64,000 nt of DNA. Source: an uncultured Myxococcaceae bacterium (GTDB lineage Bacteria > Myxococcota_A > Polyangia > Polyangiales > Ga0077539). The stretch covers positions 62,001 through 126,000 of the forward strand of contig CAMFHP010000001.1 of the NCBI GenBank assembly GCA_945952225.1, written 5' to 3'. Shown here in pieces: positions 56,501-64,000 of this stretch. Under the pieces are notes generated by a model that saw nothing but the letters and a program-made list of their open reading frames with translations, did not search any database and was not told where the DNA came from. The first letter of the stretch is position 1. Every line of letters begins with the position of its first letter. The translations under genes and the position numbers were made by a program.

Positions 56501-58326
56501 CAGCCCTGACGTGTGCGTTGAACACTTCGCAAGGGATGGATTGTGCCGAGAACCTGACCTTTCTCGTCGATCAGCTCTCCCTGCAGCCGCATCGTTGGGG
56601 GCTCGCGGATGTCGTGTGTGAGCTGCTACTCGACTCCCCAGACGCACCACTCACCAACCTGCGTCTCTCTTCGCCGCCGTCAGACATGACGGCGCGCGGT
56701 ATTGCCCACTGGAGCTTCCTCACGGTGCTCACCGAGGACCTCCCCGACGAGGCGCTGCGTGAGTCCCTGCAACGTCTGGTTGGACATGAATCGAGGCGCT
56801 TCGACTACCGTGTCGTTCTCGCGCGGATCCTCTCGGAGCGCCATCGCGATCCGGCGCGCTCGCTCCGCGTGCTCCACGCGCTCTGGGAGGGAAGCGGGAG
56901 CGAAGACTTCGTGCTCCGCGACACCGTCGTCAGTGCATTGCGCGCGCATCGCGAGCGTGTGCCGCCCACGGCCTTCGCAACGGAGGAGGCGTGGCGCGCG
57001 GCGAAGCTGCCCGAGCCGTGGATCCCCATGGAACATCCGACACAAGCCATTCCGTACCTCGTCGCCATCGAGGCGCTCACGAACCTGCGCGTGTTTCGGG
57101 AGACGCCGCAGGTCGACGTTCCCCTGCCGACGCCCGCGGCGGATCAGGGCCAGTGGATCGTGCTCGTCGGCGAGAACGGCGTCGGCAAGACGACGCTGCT
57201 CCGCGCGATCGCGCTCGCCCTCGCGCCGCCGCAGGAGGTGGGGCTGCTGCTCACGGAGCGGCTCCCCCTCGTGCGCAACGGCGAGGACGCCACCGTCGCG
57301 GTGACCCTTCCGTCGGGGGAGTTCCGGGTGACGTTGCGGGGAGGTCCGCCCGATCGTCTGCTTCCGTCGGCGTCGGAGCCTCCGTCGCGCCCGTGGGTGG
57401 TGGGCTACGGCGTGCGCCGCGGCAACGCGCGCGGCGAGGTCGACCGCGCCGTAGATTGGAGCCCCGCGGGCAACCTGCACACGCTCTTCGACCAACCCGC
57501 GTCGCTGGTGCGCGCCTCGCAATGGCTGCTCGACCTCGATCGCCTCGTGCTCCGCGAGCAGCGCGACCGTCAACACGTCGCGAACGCGGCGCCGATGGGC
57601 CCCTACGAGGCCACCTGGAACGCGGTGCACACGGCGTTGAAGGAGCTGCTTCGCGTGCGCGAGGTCGAGATTGGCGACCGCGAGGTGTTCGTGCATCACG
57701 ACACCTTCGGCCGCGTGCGCCTCGACGCGCTGAGCGACGGCTACCTCACGACGACGGGGTGGGTGATCGACCTGATCGCGCGCTGGGTCACGTTGCAGGA
57801 TCGCGAGCTCACGCCGGTCGGTCCCGACCTGCTCGCGCAGATGCGCGGCGTGGTGCTGCTCGACGAGATCGACCTGCACCTGCACCCGCTGTGGCAGTTG
57901 CGGATCATCGACGATGTGCGGCGGCTGTTTCCGCGGATGACCTTCGTGGTCACGACGCACAACCCGCTCGCGTTGCAGGGCGCGCGTCCGGGGGAGATCT
58001 ACGTGGTGCGCGCCGATGGGGGGCGCATCGAGCTCACGCAGCGAGACATTCGTCCCGGTCACGACGTCGACCGCGTGCTGCTCGAACAGTTCGGCGTGAA
58101 GCACACGCTGGATCGTGAGAGCCGTGAATTGCTCGACGCGCATAGCAGTCTGGTGGCGCAAGGGATCTCGCACAACGATCCACGCAGGAAAGCGTTCGAA
58201 GCGAAGATCATGGCGCTGTTCGGTGGGCTGGGACCGACGCTCCGCGACGAGCGGAACGCGCGGGATAGCTCACCGTTGCGGCCCGAGGAGCTGCACCTTC
58301 TCGACAGGTTTCCGAAGCGGAGCTGA
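53506..58326 (+). CDS. NACHT-PtuA fusion: putative defence NTPase/ATPase
   Basis: This protein has 1606 residues. Residues 108-270 form a NACHT NTPase: Walker A GGPGAGKST (112-120) and Walker B FFDGLDE (235-241), followed by VVVTTRP (sensor, 268-273) and a winged-helix end IRSLQEFFAAVAL (466-478). Residues about 480-1200 are helical and unrecognised, a likely sensor. Residues about 1200-1606 form an SMC/ABC-type ATPase with GENGVGKTT (1222-1230), signature LSDGY (1409-1413), Walker B VVLLDEIDLHLHP (1449-1461) and switch His1485 in TTHNPLAL. The last part matches the Septu PtuA layout, and the next gene encodes an HNH protein. The fusion of the two NTPase types is unusual. Codon use of the middle (55440-56680) is less GC-biased. 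Confidence 0.85.
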   Translation: MGSSVEPDVIPSAPDGGVTLDRRLLDWASARMLADAEAKLIEGGADGDTRILLSEVFVDLKARHVDGRCLVDVPVVRFLCDDARITSEDDDDGEPAPRDMGVRRAPRLLLTGGPGAGKSTLTSMAAQVLRARLPAGRLPTQADPGQAARVRAGIEGVATALKLAVPVEAYPVRVSLPSLARWMASQAQLSAHEGIWLYLATECVGDLRAAGALDGELTATMLEALLRGVHRVAWFFDGLDEVPAGPGRTRVVAAIREVVARCRVDDRVVVTTRPQGYDGEFPAFGVLDVLPLDLFRAVAYARGLRRAWRADVRDDAVEDFQIKLQRPALAELASTPLHVTMLTLLMATQPELPEARASLYTQYFDVMFRREQRKLAMLKGPWADRGTLWELHARFGLALHVRAQAGAGARALLSGREVRGIVAAYLRELSDDDGAAQEHAEALVRFTTTRLVLLLRTAEGGFEFRIRSLQEFFAAVALEHSEVETVAQRLHAIARFPLWENVVALFASRLVLEATRRDTQERAQRLLVGVCEALDRDPIDGVTGAGARLALRVIEQTGAYARGALLQPLWEVALRLTSVATQEGASMRTLGTSNERRDVREVHEALGALAWERARGGDRRWYDTLLERAEVLLGGGRSERWIAWHLLNASLAGNEARTTELARRHLPHEAKEARDVLIIADGNPDDPTFSDVMVELVQSHPEFFSPGWIYVAREVWWPTRDDLPVTWRTAALLADVDCKYLEIDLLRTPSWTHATIVVLLKSPTDAWESIRALCEGNVDPVLHAWGTTACFHLRPDPGSLAALLDELRGPAWAELRRVTDRLAWPLAACLHHVAQERELVELAAMLRAGTLGTAEDWHRMEARWEESPCVDTDRWAAWVACTMPWDVASGEAPLVEWLPTMTGQSSLRVDRDVYLHGMFAAIEAHGSDARRALRVCETWLNGGIHLGPRPAVPFHLAARFRDVQSRDPHMALLAVNVALPNLATSSALWIDLLDERGRAALTCALNTSQGMDCAENLTFLVDQLSLQPHRWGLADVVCELLLDSPDAPLTNLRLSSPPSDMTARGIAHWSFLTVLTEDLPDEALRESLQRLVGHESRRFDYRVVLARILSERHRDPARSLRVLHALWEGSGSEDFVLRDTVVSALRAHRERVPPTAFATEEAWRAAKLPEPWIPMEHPTQAIPYLVAIEALTNLRVFRETPQVDVPLPTPAADQGQWIVLVGENGVGKTTLLRAIALALAPPQEVGLLLTERLPLVRNGEDATVAVTLPSGEFRVTLRGGPPDRLLPSASEPPSRPWVVGYGVRRGNARGEVDRAVDWSPAGNLHTLFDQPASLVRASQWLLDLDRLVLREQRDRQHVANAAPMGPYEATWNAVHTALKELLRVREVEIGDREVFVHHDTFGRVRLDALSDGYLTTTGWVIDLIARWVTLQDRELTPVGPDLLAQMRGVVLLDEIDLHLHPLWQLRIIDDVRRLFPRMTFVVTTHNPLALQGARPGEIYVVRADGGRIELTQRDIRPGHDVDRVLLEQFGVKHTLDRESRELLDAHSSLVAQGISHNDPRRKAFEAKIMALFGGLGPTLRDERNARDSSPLRPEELHLLDRFPKRS

Positions 58327-58335
58327 TGGACCCCG

Positions 58336-59190
58336 ATGCTGTGCTGGTTGAGGCCGCAGGCCTATTCGACCTTCCACGCCGAGGCGGCGATGTTGCTCTC
58401 CGACCTCCGATCCGACGTCGGCAGAAACGCAGGGCACGCGTGCAGTGCGCACTTCGAGAAGCGCATGCTGTGGACTGCAACATGGCGCCGTGCTTCGCAG
58501 CCGACGGGGATCCACAAGGCCACGCTTACCGGGCCGCAGGTTGACTACCTGAAGTGTTTTTGGTGCGAGCGTTATCGCGACAATCCGCACGAGATCGATG
58601 TGGAGCACTATCGGCCGAAGGTGTCGGTGACGGAGTGGCAGGGGAGCCCCCCGCTGATGAGCGACACACCTCCGCGTGAGGTGAACGAGCGCGGCGGCTA
58701 CTGGTGGCTCTCATTCACGTGGAGCAACTTCGCGCTCTCGTGCAAGACCTGCAATCAGAAGTGGAAACGCAACCTGTTTCCCGTGCGGGCGACGCGCATC
58801 GCGGACGCGGCGGAAGGCGACGAACTCGTCGAGGAGCCGCTACTGCTTGATCCTTCGTGCGTCTTTCGAGCTCGGGATCACTTCCGCTGGACACCCGAAG
58901 GAATCATGGAGCCGGTTTCCGACGTGGGGCGGGCCACCATCATTACGTGCGGCCTCAACCGCTCTGAGCTTCGCCAACGCCGCATGCAGGCAGCGCAGAA
59001 TGTCCAAAGGCTTTGTCAGCAACTCGTGATGCACTTGCGGGGCGGTCGCGACATTCCTCGGAGGGAGACATGGCTTGAACTCCTGCTGCTCTGCGCGGAC
59101 ACCGCAGAGTTCGCGGGCATGGCGCGGTGGTTCGTCGAGGAGACGCTTGGGGGGCGCTCCTGGGACGACATTCCTGATCTTTGTGAGTGA
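58336..59190 (+). CDS. HNH endonuclease of the Septu PtuB type
   Basis: This 284-residue protein begins nine bases after the NACHT-PtuA stop, so they share a transcript. It has the PtuB/HNH pattern: LTGPQVDYLKCFWCERY (zinc Cys74 and Cys77), DVEHYRPK (catalytic His91 region) and SWNF-type segment NFALSCKTCNQKWKRNLFP (zinc Cys136 and Cys139; Asn140). It would nick or degrade nucleic acid when the partner ATPase is activated. An alternative frame beginning inside the upstream stop (ATG at 58326) has no similarity. Codon use is less biased than its neighbours, suggesting transfer. Confidence 0.82.
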   Translation: MLCWLRPQAYSTFHAEAAMLLSDLRSDVGRNAGHACSAHFEKRMLWTATWRRASQPTGIHKATLTGPQVDYLKCFWCERYRDNPHEIDVEHYRPKVSVTEWQGSPPLMSDTPPREVNERGGYWWLSFTWSNFALSCKTCNQKWKRNLFPVRATRIADAAEGDELVEEPLLLDPSCVFRARDHFRWTPEGIMEPVSDVGRATIITCGLNRSELRQRRMQAAQNVQRLCQQLVMHLRGGRDIPRRETWLELLLLCADTAEFAGMARWFVEETLGGRSWDDIPDLCE

Positions 59191-59328
59191 CGAGGCCGGG
59201 GGCTGAGCGACCGCGCGTTCGTGCGCCGGACAACGTCCGTGAGGTCCGTGTCGCGAGCCCCTGCGGCGGGGCCTTGCGAGGTGCGTCGAGTCCCGTCACG
59301 CTCGGCGTCGGAAAGGGGGTCACCCACG

Positions 59329-60246
59329 ATGACCACGAAGACGAAGAAGTCTGCGAATACGGCTGCGAAGAAGACGGCTGCGACGAAGCCTGCTGCGAAG
59401 AAGACGGTCGCGAAGAAGGCGGTCGCGAAGAAGCCCGCGGAGAAGAAGACGGCGGGGACGAAGCCCGCGGTGTCAGCGAAGGTCCGCGCGGCGGCTGCGC
59501 CCGCGGTTGCGCCATCGCCCGCGACGGGAGACGACGGACGCTGGCCCGATGCGCCGGTGGCGACGCTCGTGAAGCACGCGGGAGACCTCGCGGGCGTCGT
59601 GCGCTCGCTGGCCGAGGAGCTCGCCGGTGCGAAGGTGTCCACCGACGATGCCGACCGGCTCGATGCGCTCTCGGCGAAGCTCCAGAGCGCCGAGGACACG
59701 TGGAACGCCGCGCGTCGCGCCGTGGCCACGGGCTCGGTGGCGCAGCTCCGTCCGGTGCTCACCGCGGGGCGCAATGATCTCTTCGGCGCGCTCGAAGCGT
59801 TCGTCGACGACGATGCGGTCACGCGCGAGCTCGAAGACATCGGCGGCGTCGACGACGACGACGACCTCGAACGCGACACGCGGCGGCTCCTGAAGCTCTG
59901 TGCGACCTACGCCGACGACCTCGAAGGCACGGAGATCACCCCCGAGGCCGTGGCGGCGGTCGAGACGACGCTCGGGCGCTTTCGCGATGCGCGTCGCGGC
60001 GCGCCGATCGAGGCGGAGGGCGAGACGAAGCAGGCGCTCTCCGAGGCCGCGCAGAAGGCCCTCGACGCGCGCAACCGGCTCTTCTTCGAACTCTCCGATC
60101 TCGACCGCCGCGTGTGCCTCCGCGGGCGCTTCTGCTTCCGCAAGGATCCCGCGCGCCGCGCCCGGTTCAGCGGCTACCTCAGCGAAGCCCGCCGCGGCCG
60201 CAAGCCGTCGGCCCCGCGCAAGCCCGCCGCGCCCGTCACGGGCTGA
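59329..60246 (+). CDS. Histone-like protein with Lys/Ala-rich N-terminus
   Basis: This 305-residue protein begins at an ATG with a GGGGG ribosome site. Residues 1-65 are Lys/Ala/Thr-rich in A-A-K-K-style repeats (KKTAATKPAAKKTVAKK), as in eukaryotic H1 and bacterial Hc1-like tails that bind DNA. The remaining 240 residues are a mostly helical, charged domain that is not recognised. The acidic run DDDDDLERD lies near residue 195. It follows the defence-like pair by 138 bases on the same strand; no functional link is proven. Confidence 0.65.
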   Translation: MTTKTKKSANTAAKKTAATKPAAKKTVAKKAVAKKPAEKKTAGTKPAVSAKVRAAAAPAVAPSPATGDDGRWPDAPVATLVKHAGDLAGVVRSLAEELAGAKVSTDDADRLDALSAKLQSAEDTWNAARRAVATGSVAQLRPVLTAGRNDLFGALEAFVDDDAVTRELEDIGGVDDDDDLERDTRRLLKLCATYADDLEGTEITPEAVAAVETTLGRFRDARRGAPIEAEGETKQALSEAAQKALDARNRLFFELSDLDRRVCLRGRFCFRKDPARRARFSGYLSEARRGRKPSAPRKPAAPVTG

Positions 60247-60357
60247 TCCCTTCCCACGCCGGACCCCGCGCGGAGATTCCCCGCGACGGCGTGCGCAGAC
60301 CTCGCGATAGACTGCGCGCCCACACCCTTCGGTGCCCCGGGGAAGGTGCTCTCCCGA

Positions 60358-62190
60358 ATGTCTCCCCACCTCGACGAGATCCTCGCGCTCGTGAACGCCG
60401 ACGGGCTGCGCACCGCGCGCTCGCGGGAGCCCTTCGCCGCGCTCACCCCCGACGACGCGCTCGCCGTGGTGCTCGCCGCGCGCATGCCCCAGTACGCCGC
60501 CCGCGCGGTGGAACTCCTCGGCGCGCCCTTCGTCGTTCGTGTGGTGCGCGAGGCGGCGTCACGGCAGCGCCACGACCGCGACGCGACGATCCTCCTCGGC
60601 GCGATGCTCGCCGCGCAATCGCGGGGCATGGGCGCCCTCGATGCGGGCTACGACGACTGGCTCGCCGACGCGTTGCAGTCGCACTGGGCCGACGAGGTGC
60701 ACGCGATTCTCGATGCGGGCGTCGCGGGGCTCCCGCAGGCGCGGCGCGAGGCGATGCCCTTCCGTCGACAGGGACACGTGGCGTGGCGCTACCTCCGTCA
60801 CTGCGAGCGCGCGTCGTCGTGGCGGCTCGCCGTGCGCGTGGCCGCGATGGACCCTTCCGCCGACGTGCTCCCCACGGGCGAGCACCCCATCGTGGCGGGC
60901 CTCGCGCTCGTGGGAGACGGGCTCGCGCCGCTGCTCACCGAGGTGCTCCGCGACCACGACGGAACCCGCAGCGGACGGCGCATCCTCGTGGGCGCCCTCG
61001 CGCGGCTGCGCAGCGACGAGACCCTGCTCCGCACGCTCCTCGACGACCCCGATCCCATCGTGCGCCGGGTGGCCCGTGACGGGCTCGACCACCGTGGCGT
61101 TGCGTGGGCCTCCAGCGCGCGCATTCCCAACGAGGCCCTCGCCGTGCGGGCGCTTCGCACCGCGCCCACCGCCGACGCGCGCGCCGCCCTCGACGCGGCG
61201 CTCTCCGCCGTCGCCGACCCCGCCGTGTTCGACCCGTCGCCCTTCGTGGGACCCGATCCCCTGATGAGCTTCGCCGTGGCCGCGGACCTCTGGCTCCGCG
61301 CGCGCCGCCTCGCCCGCTGGACGCGCGCCACGCCCCTCCTCGACCGCGTGATGGATGCGTGTGTGCGGGCCGCGTCGACGGACCCGCGCATGGCCCGCCT
61401 CGTGGCCGACACGCTGTGCCGCGTTCCGCCGGCGACGCTCGACCCGATGCGTCTGTACATGGCCTTTCTGCCCGCGAAATCGCCCTTCACCGACGCGGTG
61501 GCCGCGGCGCTCGGAGAGATCCTCTCGCCCGAGGATGCAGGCAACCCGCTGCAGCTCTACGACTGGCTCGCGCAGCGCGCGTCGGGTGGGGTGCCGGCCT
61601 TCGCGCGCGGCCTCGTCGACCCCGATCCCCGGCTGCGTCTCGTGTGCGAGCGCGCCACGGGGAGGCTCCGCGCACCGCCTCCTCCGCGCGACCTCCGCGG
61701 ACTGCGCGCGGCGCTCGATGCCTTCGCGGCCTCGGGATACTTCGGCGCGTGGTGCCTGGTCGTCGTCGACGACGCTGCGCAACGGTGCGAGGTGCTCTCC
61801 CTCGCCGACCGCGCCGAGCCCGAGGGACGCGCCGCGCACGACCGCTTCGTGGCCGCCGTCGACGGCTGCGTGACCCGCCACGCGCTCGACGCCGACGCGC
61901 TCGCCGAGGCCTTCTGCGAAGGCGATGCACGCGCACGCGCCTTCGCGTGGGAGCCCGTCGACCGCGAGGCCGCCCTCGCAGCGCTCGTCGACGAGATCGA
62001 GGGCGACACGATGAAGCTCACGCGGGTCGAGGCCGGGCGCCTCGTCGAGGCCGTGGCCGCGTGGATTCCCGCCGACGCGACCGCCGTGAGGGCGCGCGGG
62101 GTGTACGAGGCCGCCCACTCCGTCGCGTGGTGCTTCGAGGGGACGTCACCCCGGCGCAGCGCCCTCTTCGTCTACGTGAACGACCAGTAG
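60358..62190 (+). CDS. Large protein with repeat-like helices, unknown function
   Basis: This 610-residue cytoplasmic protein has many Leu/Ala/Arg helical segments (LLTEVLRDHDG, RRVARDGLDHRGV) that look like HEAT-type repeats in its first 450 residues, and a C-terminal domain with charged helices. No catalytic motif was found. The ATG at 60358 is preferred over an upstream GTG because GGAAGG lies about 12 bases before it. Codon bias is host-like. Possible roles include a scaffold or phycobilisome-lyase-like repeat protein, but nothing supports one choice. Confidence 0.65.
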   Translation: MSPHLDEILALVNADGLRTARSREPFAALTPDDALAVVLAARMPQYAARAVELLGAPFVVRVVREAASRQRHDRDATILLGAMLAAQSRGMGALDAGYDDWLADALQSHWADEVHAILDAGVAGLPQARREAMPFRRQGHVAWRYLRHCERASSWRLAVRVAAMDPSADVLPTGEHPIVAGLALVGDGLAPLLTEVLRDHDGTRSGRRILVGALARLRSDETLLRTLLDDPDPIVRRVARDGLDHRGVAWASSARIPNEALAVRALRTAPTADARAALDAALSAVADPAVFDPSPFVGPDPLMSFAVAADLWLRARRLARWTRATPLLDRVMDACVRAASTDPRMARLVADTLCRVPPATLDPMRLYMAFLPAKSPFTDAVAAALGEILSPEDAGNPLQLYDWLAQRASGGVPAFARGLVDPDPRLRLVCERATGRLRAPPPPRDLRGLRAALDAFAASGYFGAWCLVVVDDAAQRCEVLSLADRAEPEGRAAHDRFVAAVDGCVTRHALDADALAEAFCEGDARARAFAWEPVDREAALAALVDEIEGDTMKLTRVEAGRLVEAVAAWIPADATAVRARGVYEAAHSVAWCFEGTSPRRSALFVYVNDQ

Positions 62191-62253
62191 TGTTGCAGTA
62201 ACAGGGGATCTTTCGGATTCCTCTGCGGCATCGGGGCACGTAACGTCGTGGCG

Positions 62254-64000
62254 ATGATGCCTCATTGTGCGCGCTACGTACTCCTCGCCTCGGGCCTGCT
62301 CTCCGCGTGCTCGGGAATCTCCGTGGTTGCACCGGACGACGCCGCGACCGATGTGGCCGATGTCTCCCGCGACCTGGCCGATACGCCCGACGTGGGCGAC
62401 GTCAGCGACGTCGGCGATGCGAGCGACGTGAGCGATGTGAGCGACGTGAGCGATGTGAGCGACGCGAGCGATGCGAGCGACGTGAGTGATGTGCTCGACG
62501 CGAGCGATGCGGTCGACGTGAGCGATGTGGTCGACGCGAGCGACGTGGTCGACGCGACGGTGGATGCCACGGTGGATGCCACGGTGGACGCGACCGTCGA
62601 TGCGCCTGCGGACGTGGGCATCGATCGCATCGTGGTCGACGTTCCGCTCACGGGGCCGGTGCTTCCGCGGCCCGGACGCAGCGGCGCGGTGGCGGTCACG
62701 CGCGACGACCGCATCGCGGTGACAGCGAACCGCAGCGCGAACTCGGTCTCGGTCTTCGTGGTGACCACGGGGGTGCTCCCGACGGCGCTGCGCGTGGCCG
62801 AGCTCTCGACGGGCGACAACTCCGAGCCCTGGCACGTCGCGATGGGACCCGATGGAGACTCGGCCTACGTGCTCCTGCGCCGCGCGCAGCGGGTGTTGCG
62901 CCTCACGCGGCTCCACTCGCCGACGCCGACGATCGACACGGCGCGGGCCACCACGGGGGCCGAGCCCACCTCGATGGCCCTCTCGCCCACGGGCGCCACG
63001 CTCTACGTGAGCAACTTCGCCGACGGCACCGTGAGCGTCATCGACACGGCCACGATGCGCGCGACGGGCACGCTCGACCTCAACGCGCCCCTCGCCATGT
63101 CGGGCATGCTCGGCGACGTCACGGGACGCCCGGCCCTCGCACATCCGCGCGCCGTGGTGATGACCCACGACGGCGACGCCGACGACAGCGACGAGAGCCT
63201 CTTCGTCACCGAGTTCTTCGCGCAGCGACGGACGACGGGCATTCCCACGGGGCTCGAACGCTTCGACCAGGCGAACCAGGGCGTCGTGTACCAGATCCCC
63301 GTGGCGACCAACGCGGTGACGCTGCGCACGATCGCGCCCGCAACGGACATGGGCTTTCGCGCGGGCGACAACACCACGGCGGGGTGCTTTCCCAACCAGC
63401 TCTACGCGGCCACGGTGGCGCAGGGGCGCGTGTTCGTGACGGGCGTGTGCACCTCGCCGCGCGGACCCACGGGACCCGTGGCCGTCACCGCCACCGACGC
63501 GGGCACCGACGCGGCCGTCGATGCGAGCGCGGATGTTCCCTCGGACGCGCCGGCCATTCCGCCGCTCGACCCCGTGGGCGCGAACTTCCGCACGGAGCTC
63601 ACGGGCGCGGTGTGGGTGCTCGACGGCACCACGGGCGCCGAAGTGTCGGGCGGACGCACGCTCCTCACGCAGCGCTACAACGCCCTCTACGACACGCGCC
63701 GCGACGCCGACGACGCGCGCCGTCGCTACCCGCTGATCCCCCTCGACCTCGACTTCGTGCCGGGCACCACGGGCACCACGGCGACGGCCGCGAGCACGGT
63801 GGCCTACCTCGCGGCGTACGGCGCCGACGGGGTGTTCCGCGTGACGTTCAGCAGCACGGGCACGTTGTCGAGCGTGGGCGCCACGACGGGCAACGCGTTC
63901 ATCGACCTCACGGCGCCGCGCGCGCCTGCGGTGACCGCGAGCGGACCCTACGGCGTGGTCACCACCGCGGCGACGGCGAGCGCCTTCGCGGTCAACGAGT
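62254..64000 (+). CDS. YVTN-type propeller lipoprotein, 5' part (paralogue of the 43735 gene)
   Basis: The gene runs off the window; 582 codons are visible. The signal ends in GLLSACSG, a good lipobox. A long Ser/Asp/Val linker follows (SDVSDV and VDAT units, about residues 45-120). The propeller shares many segments with the 43735 protein: LSPTGATLYVSNFADGTVSV, ALAHPRAVVMTHDGDADD, VTEFFAQRRTTGIPT, GCFPNQLYA and SPRGPTGPVAV. The CXXCH region of the paralogue would fall beyond the end. The ATG at 62254 was chosen over an adjacent second ATG. Confidence 0.8.
   Translation, partial: MMPHCARYVLLASGLLSACSGISVVAPDDAATDVADVSRDLADTPDVGDVSDVGDASDVSDVSDVSDVSDASDASDVSDVLDASDAVDVSDVVDASDVVDATVDATVDATVDATVDAPADVGIDRIVVDVPLTGPVLPRPGRSGAVAVTRDDRIAVTANRSANSVSVFVVTTGVLPTALRVAELSTGDNSEPWHVAMGPDGDSAYVLLRRAQRVLRLTRLHSPTPTIDTARATTGAEPTSMALSPTGATLYVSNFADGTVSVIDTATMRATGTLDLNAPLAMSGMLGDVTGRPALAHPRAVVMTHDGDADDSDESLFVTEFFAQRRTTGIPTGLERFDQANQGVVYQIPVATNAVTLRTIAPATDMGFRAGDNTTAGCFPNQLYAATVAQGRVFVTGVCTSPRGPTGPVAVTATDAGTDAAVDASADVPSDAPAIPPLDPVGANFRTELTGAVWVLDGTTGAEVSGGRTLLTQRYNALYDTRRDADDARRRYPLIPLDLDFVPGTTGTTATAASTVAYLAAYGADGVFRVTFSSTGTLSSVGATTGNAFIDLTAPRAPAVTASGPYGVVTTAATASAFAVNE

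Noticed and set aside
58326-58544. 72-codon frame whose ATG overlaps the NACHT-PtuA stop
   Set aside because: It has no recognised similarity and lies inside the HNH gene, whose frame has strong motifs.
53506-59190. Gabija, OLD-type or retron-Septu system
   Set aside because: There is no UvrD-like helicase (Gabija), no recognisable TOPRIM end and no reverse transcriptase gene. The adjacent HNH protein fits PtuB instead.
62401-62600. CRISPR-like or non-coding tandem repeat in the 62254 gene
   Set aside because: The repeats stay in frame and encode the SDV/SDA and VDAT linker of a lipoprotein.

Overview
The window is a dense, very GC-rich bacterial chromosome segment with strong G/C third-position bias. 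It most resembles a myxobacterium (Myxococcota, perhaps Polyangiales or Sandaracinaceae). The signs are a stand-alone CdnL/CarD regulator, many lipoproteins with Asp/Pro/Ser/Thr linkers, Cys-rich repeat surface proteins, a DUF4388-type signalling protein and RecA with a lineage-typical LexA-like site upstream. No tRNA, rRNA, insertion sequence, integrase or CRISPR array was seen. All calls come from reading the sequence; no database search was run.

Layout. 1-7 kb: tail of a family-2 glycosyltransferase, a SAM methyltransferase, envelope proteins, a quinone oxidoreductase, a universal stress protein and a membrane-anchored dual-specificity phosphatase. 7-10 kb: rpsB and tsf on the minus strand, both with unusual extensions. 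10-12 kb: molybdenum-cofactor genes (moaB/mog-moeA-moaD), then cdnL. 12.7-16.8 kb: minus-strand block cinA-thpR-recA-lipoprotein. 17-25 kb: secreted GH31 glycosidase, Cys-rich lipoprotein, deoD, a beta-hydroxyacid dehydrogenase and lipoproteins. 25-29 kb: nagZ, an HU protein with an acidic tail, a solitary DNA methyltransferase and a GlxA-type AraC regulator. 29-36 kb: uvrB, asparaginase II, an ABC-F ATPase, a glutaredoxin-like lipoprotein and a KirBac potassium channel. 36-39 kb: two minus-strand signalling proteins. 39.5-42 kb: trpD, a lipase-like hydrolase and a sirtuin. 42-49.5 kb: lipoproteins, including a di-heme YVTN-type protein, with a compact rhomboid protease between them. 49.5-53.4 kb: pirin, lnt, a tandem-repeat array and an LCM-type methyltransferase.

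The outstanding feature is at 53.5-59.2 kb. A 1606-residue protein carries an N-terminal NACHT (STAND) NTPase, a long unrecognised middle and a C-terminal SMC/ABC-like AAA ATPase of the Septu PtuA kind. Nine bases downstream is an HNH nuclease of the PtuB kind. I read the pair as a Septu-like anti-phage system whose ATPase has been fused to a NACHT sensor/switch, so a STAND receptor would directly gate a PtuA-PtuB nuclease. Codon use in the middle of the large protein and in the HNH gene is visibly less GC-biased than in the rest of the window, which fits recent or modular acquisition.

Downstream are a Lys/Ala-rich histone-like protein, a large repeat-like protein of unknown function and, running off the end, a second YVTN-type lipoprotein paralogous to the one at 43.7 kb.
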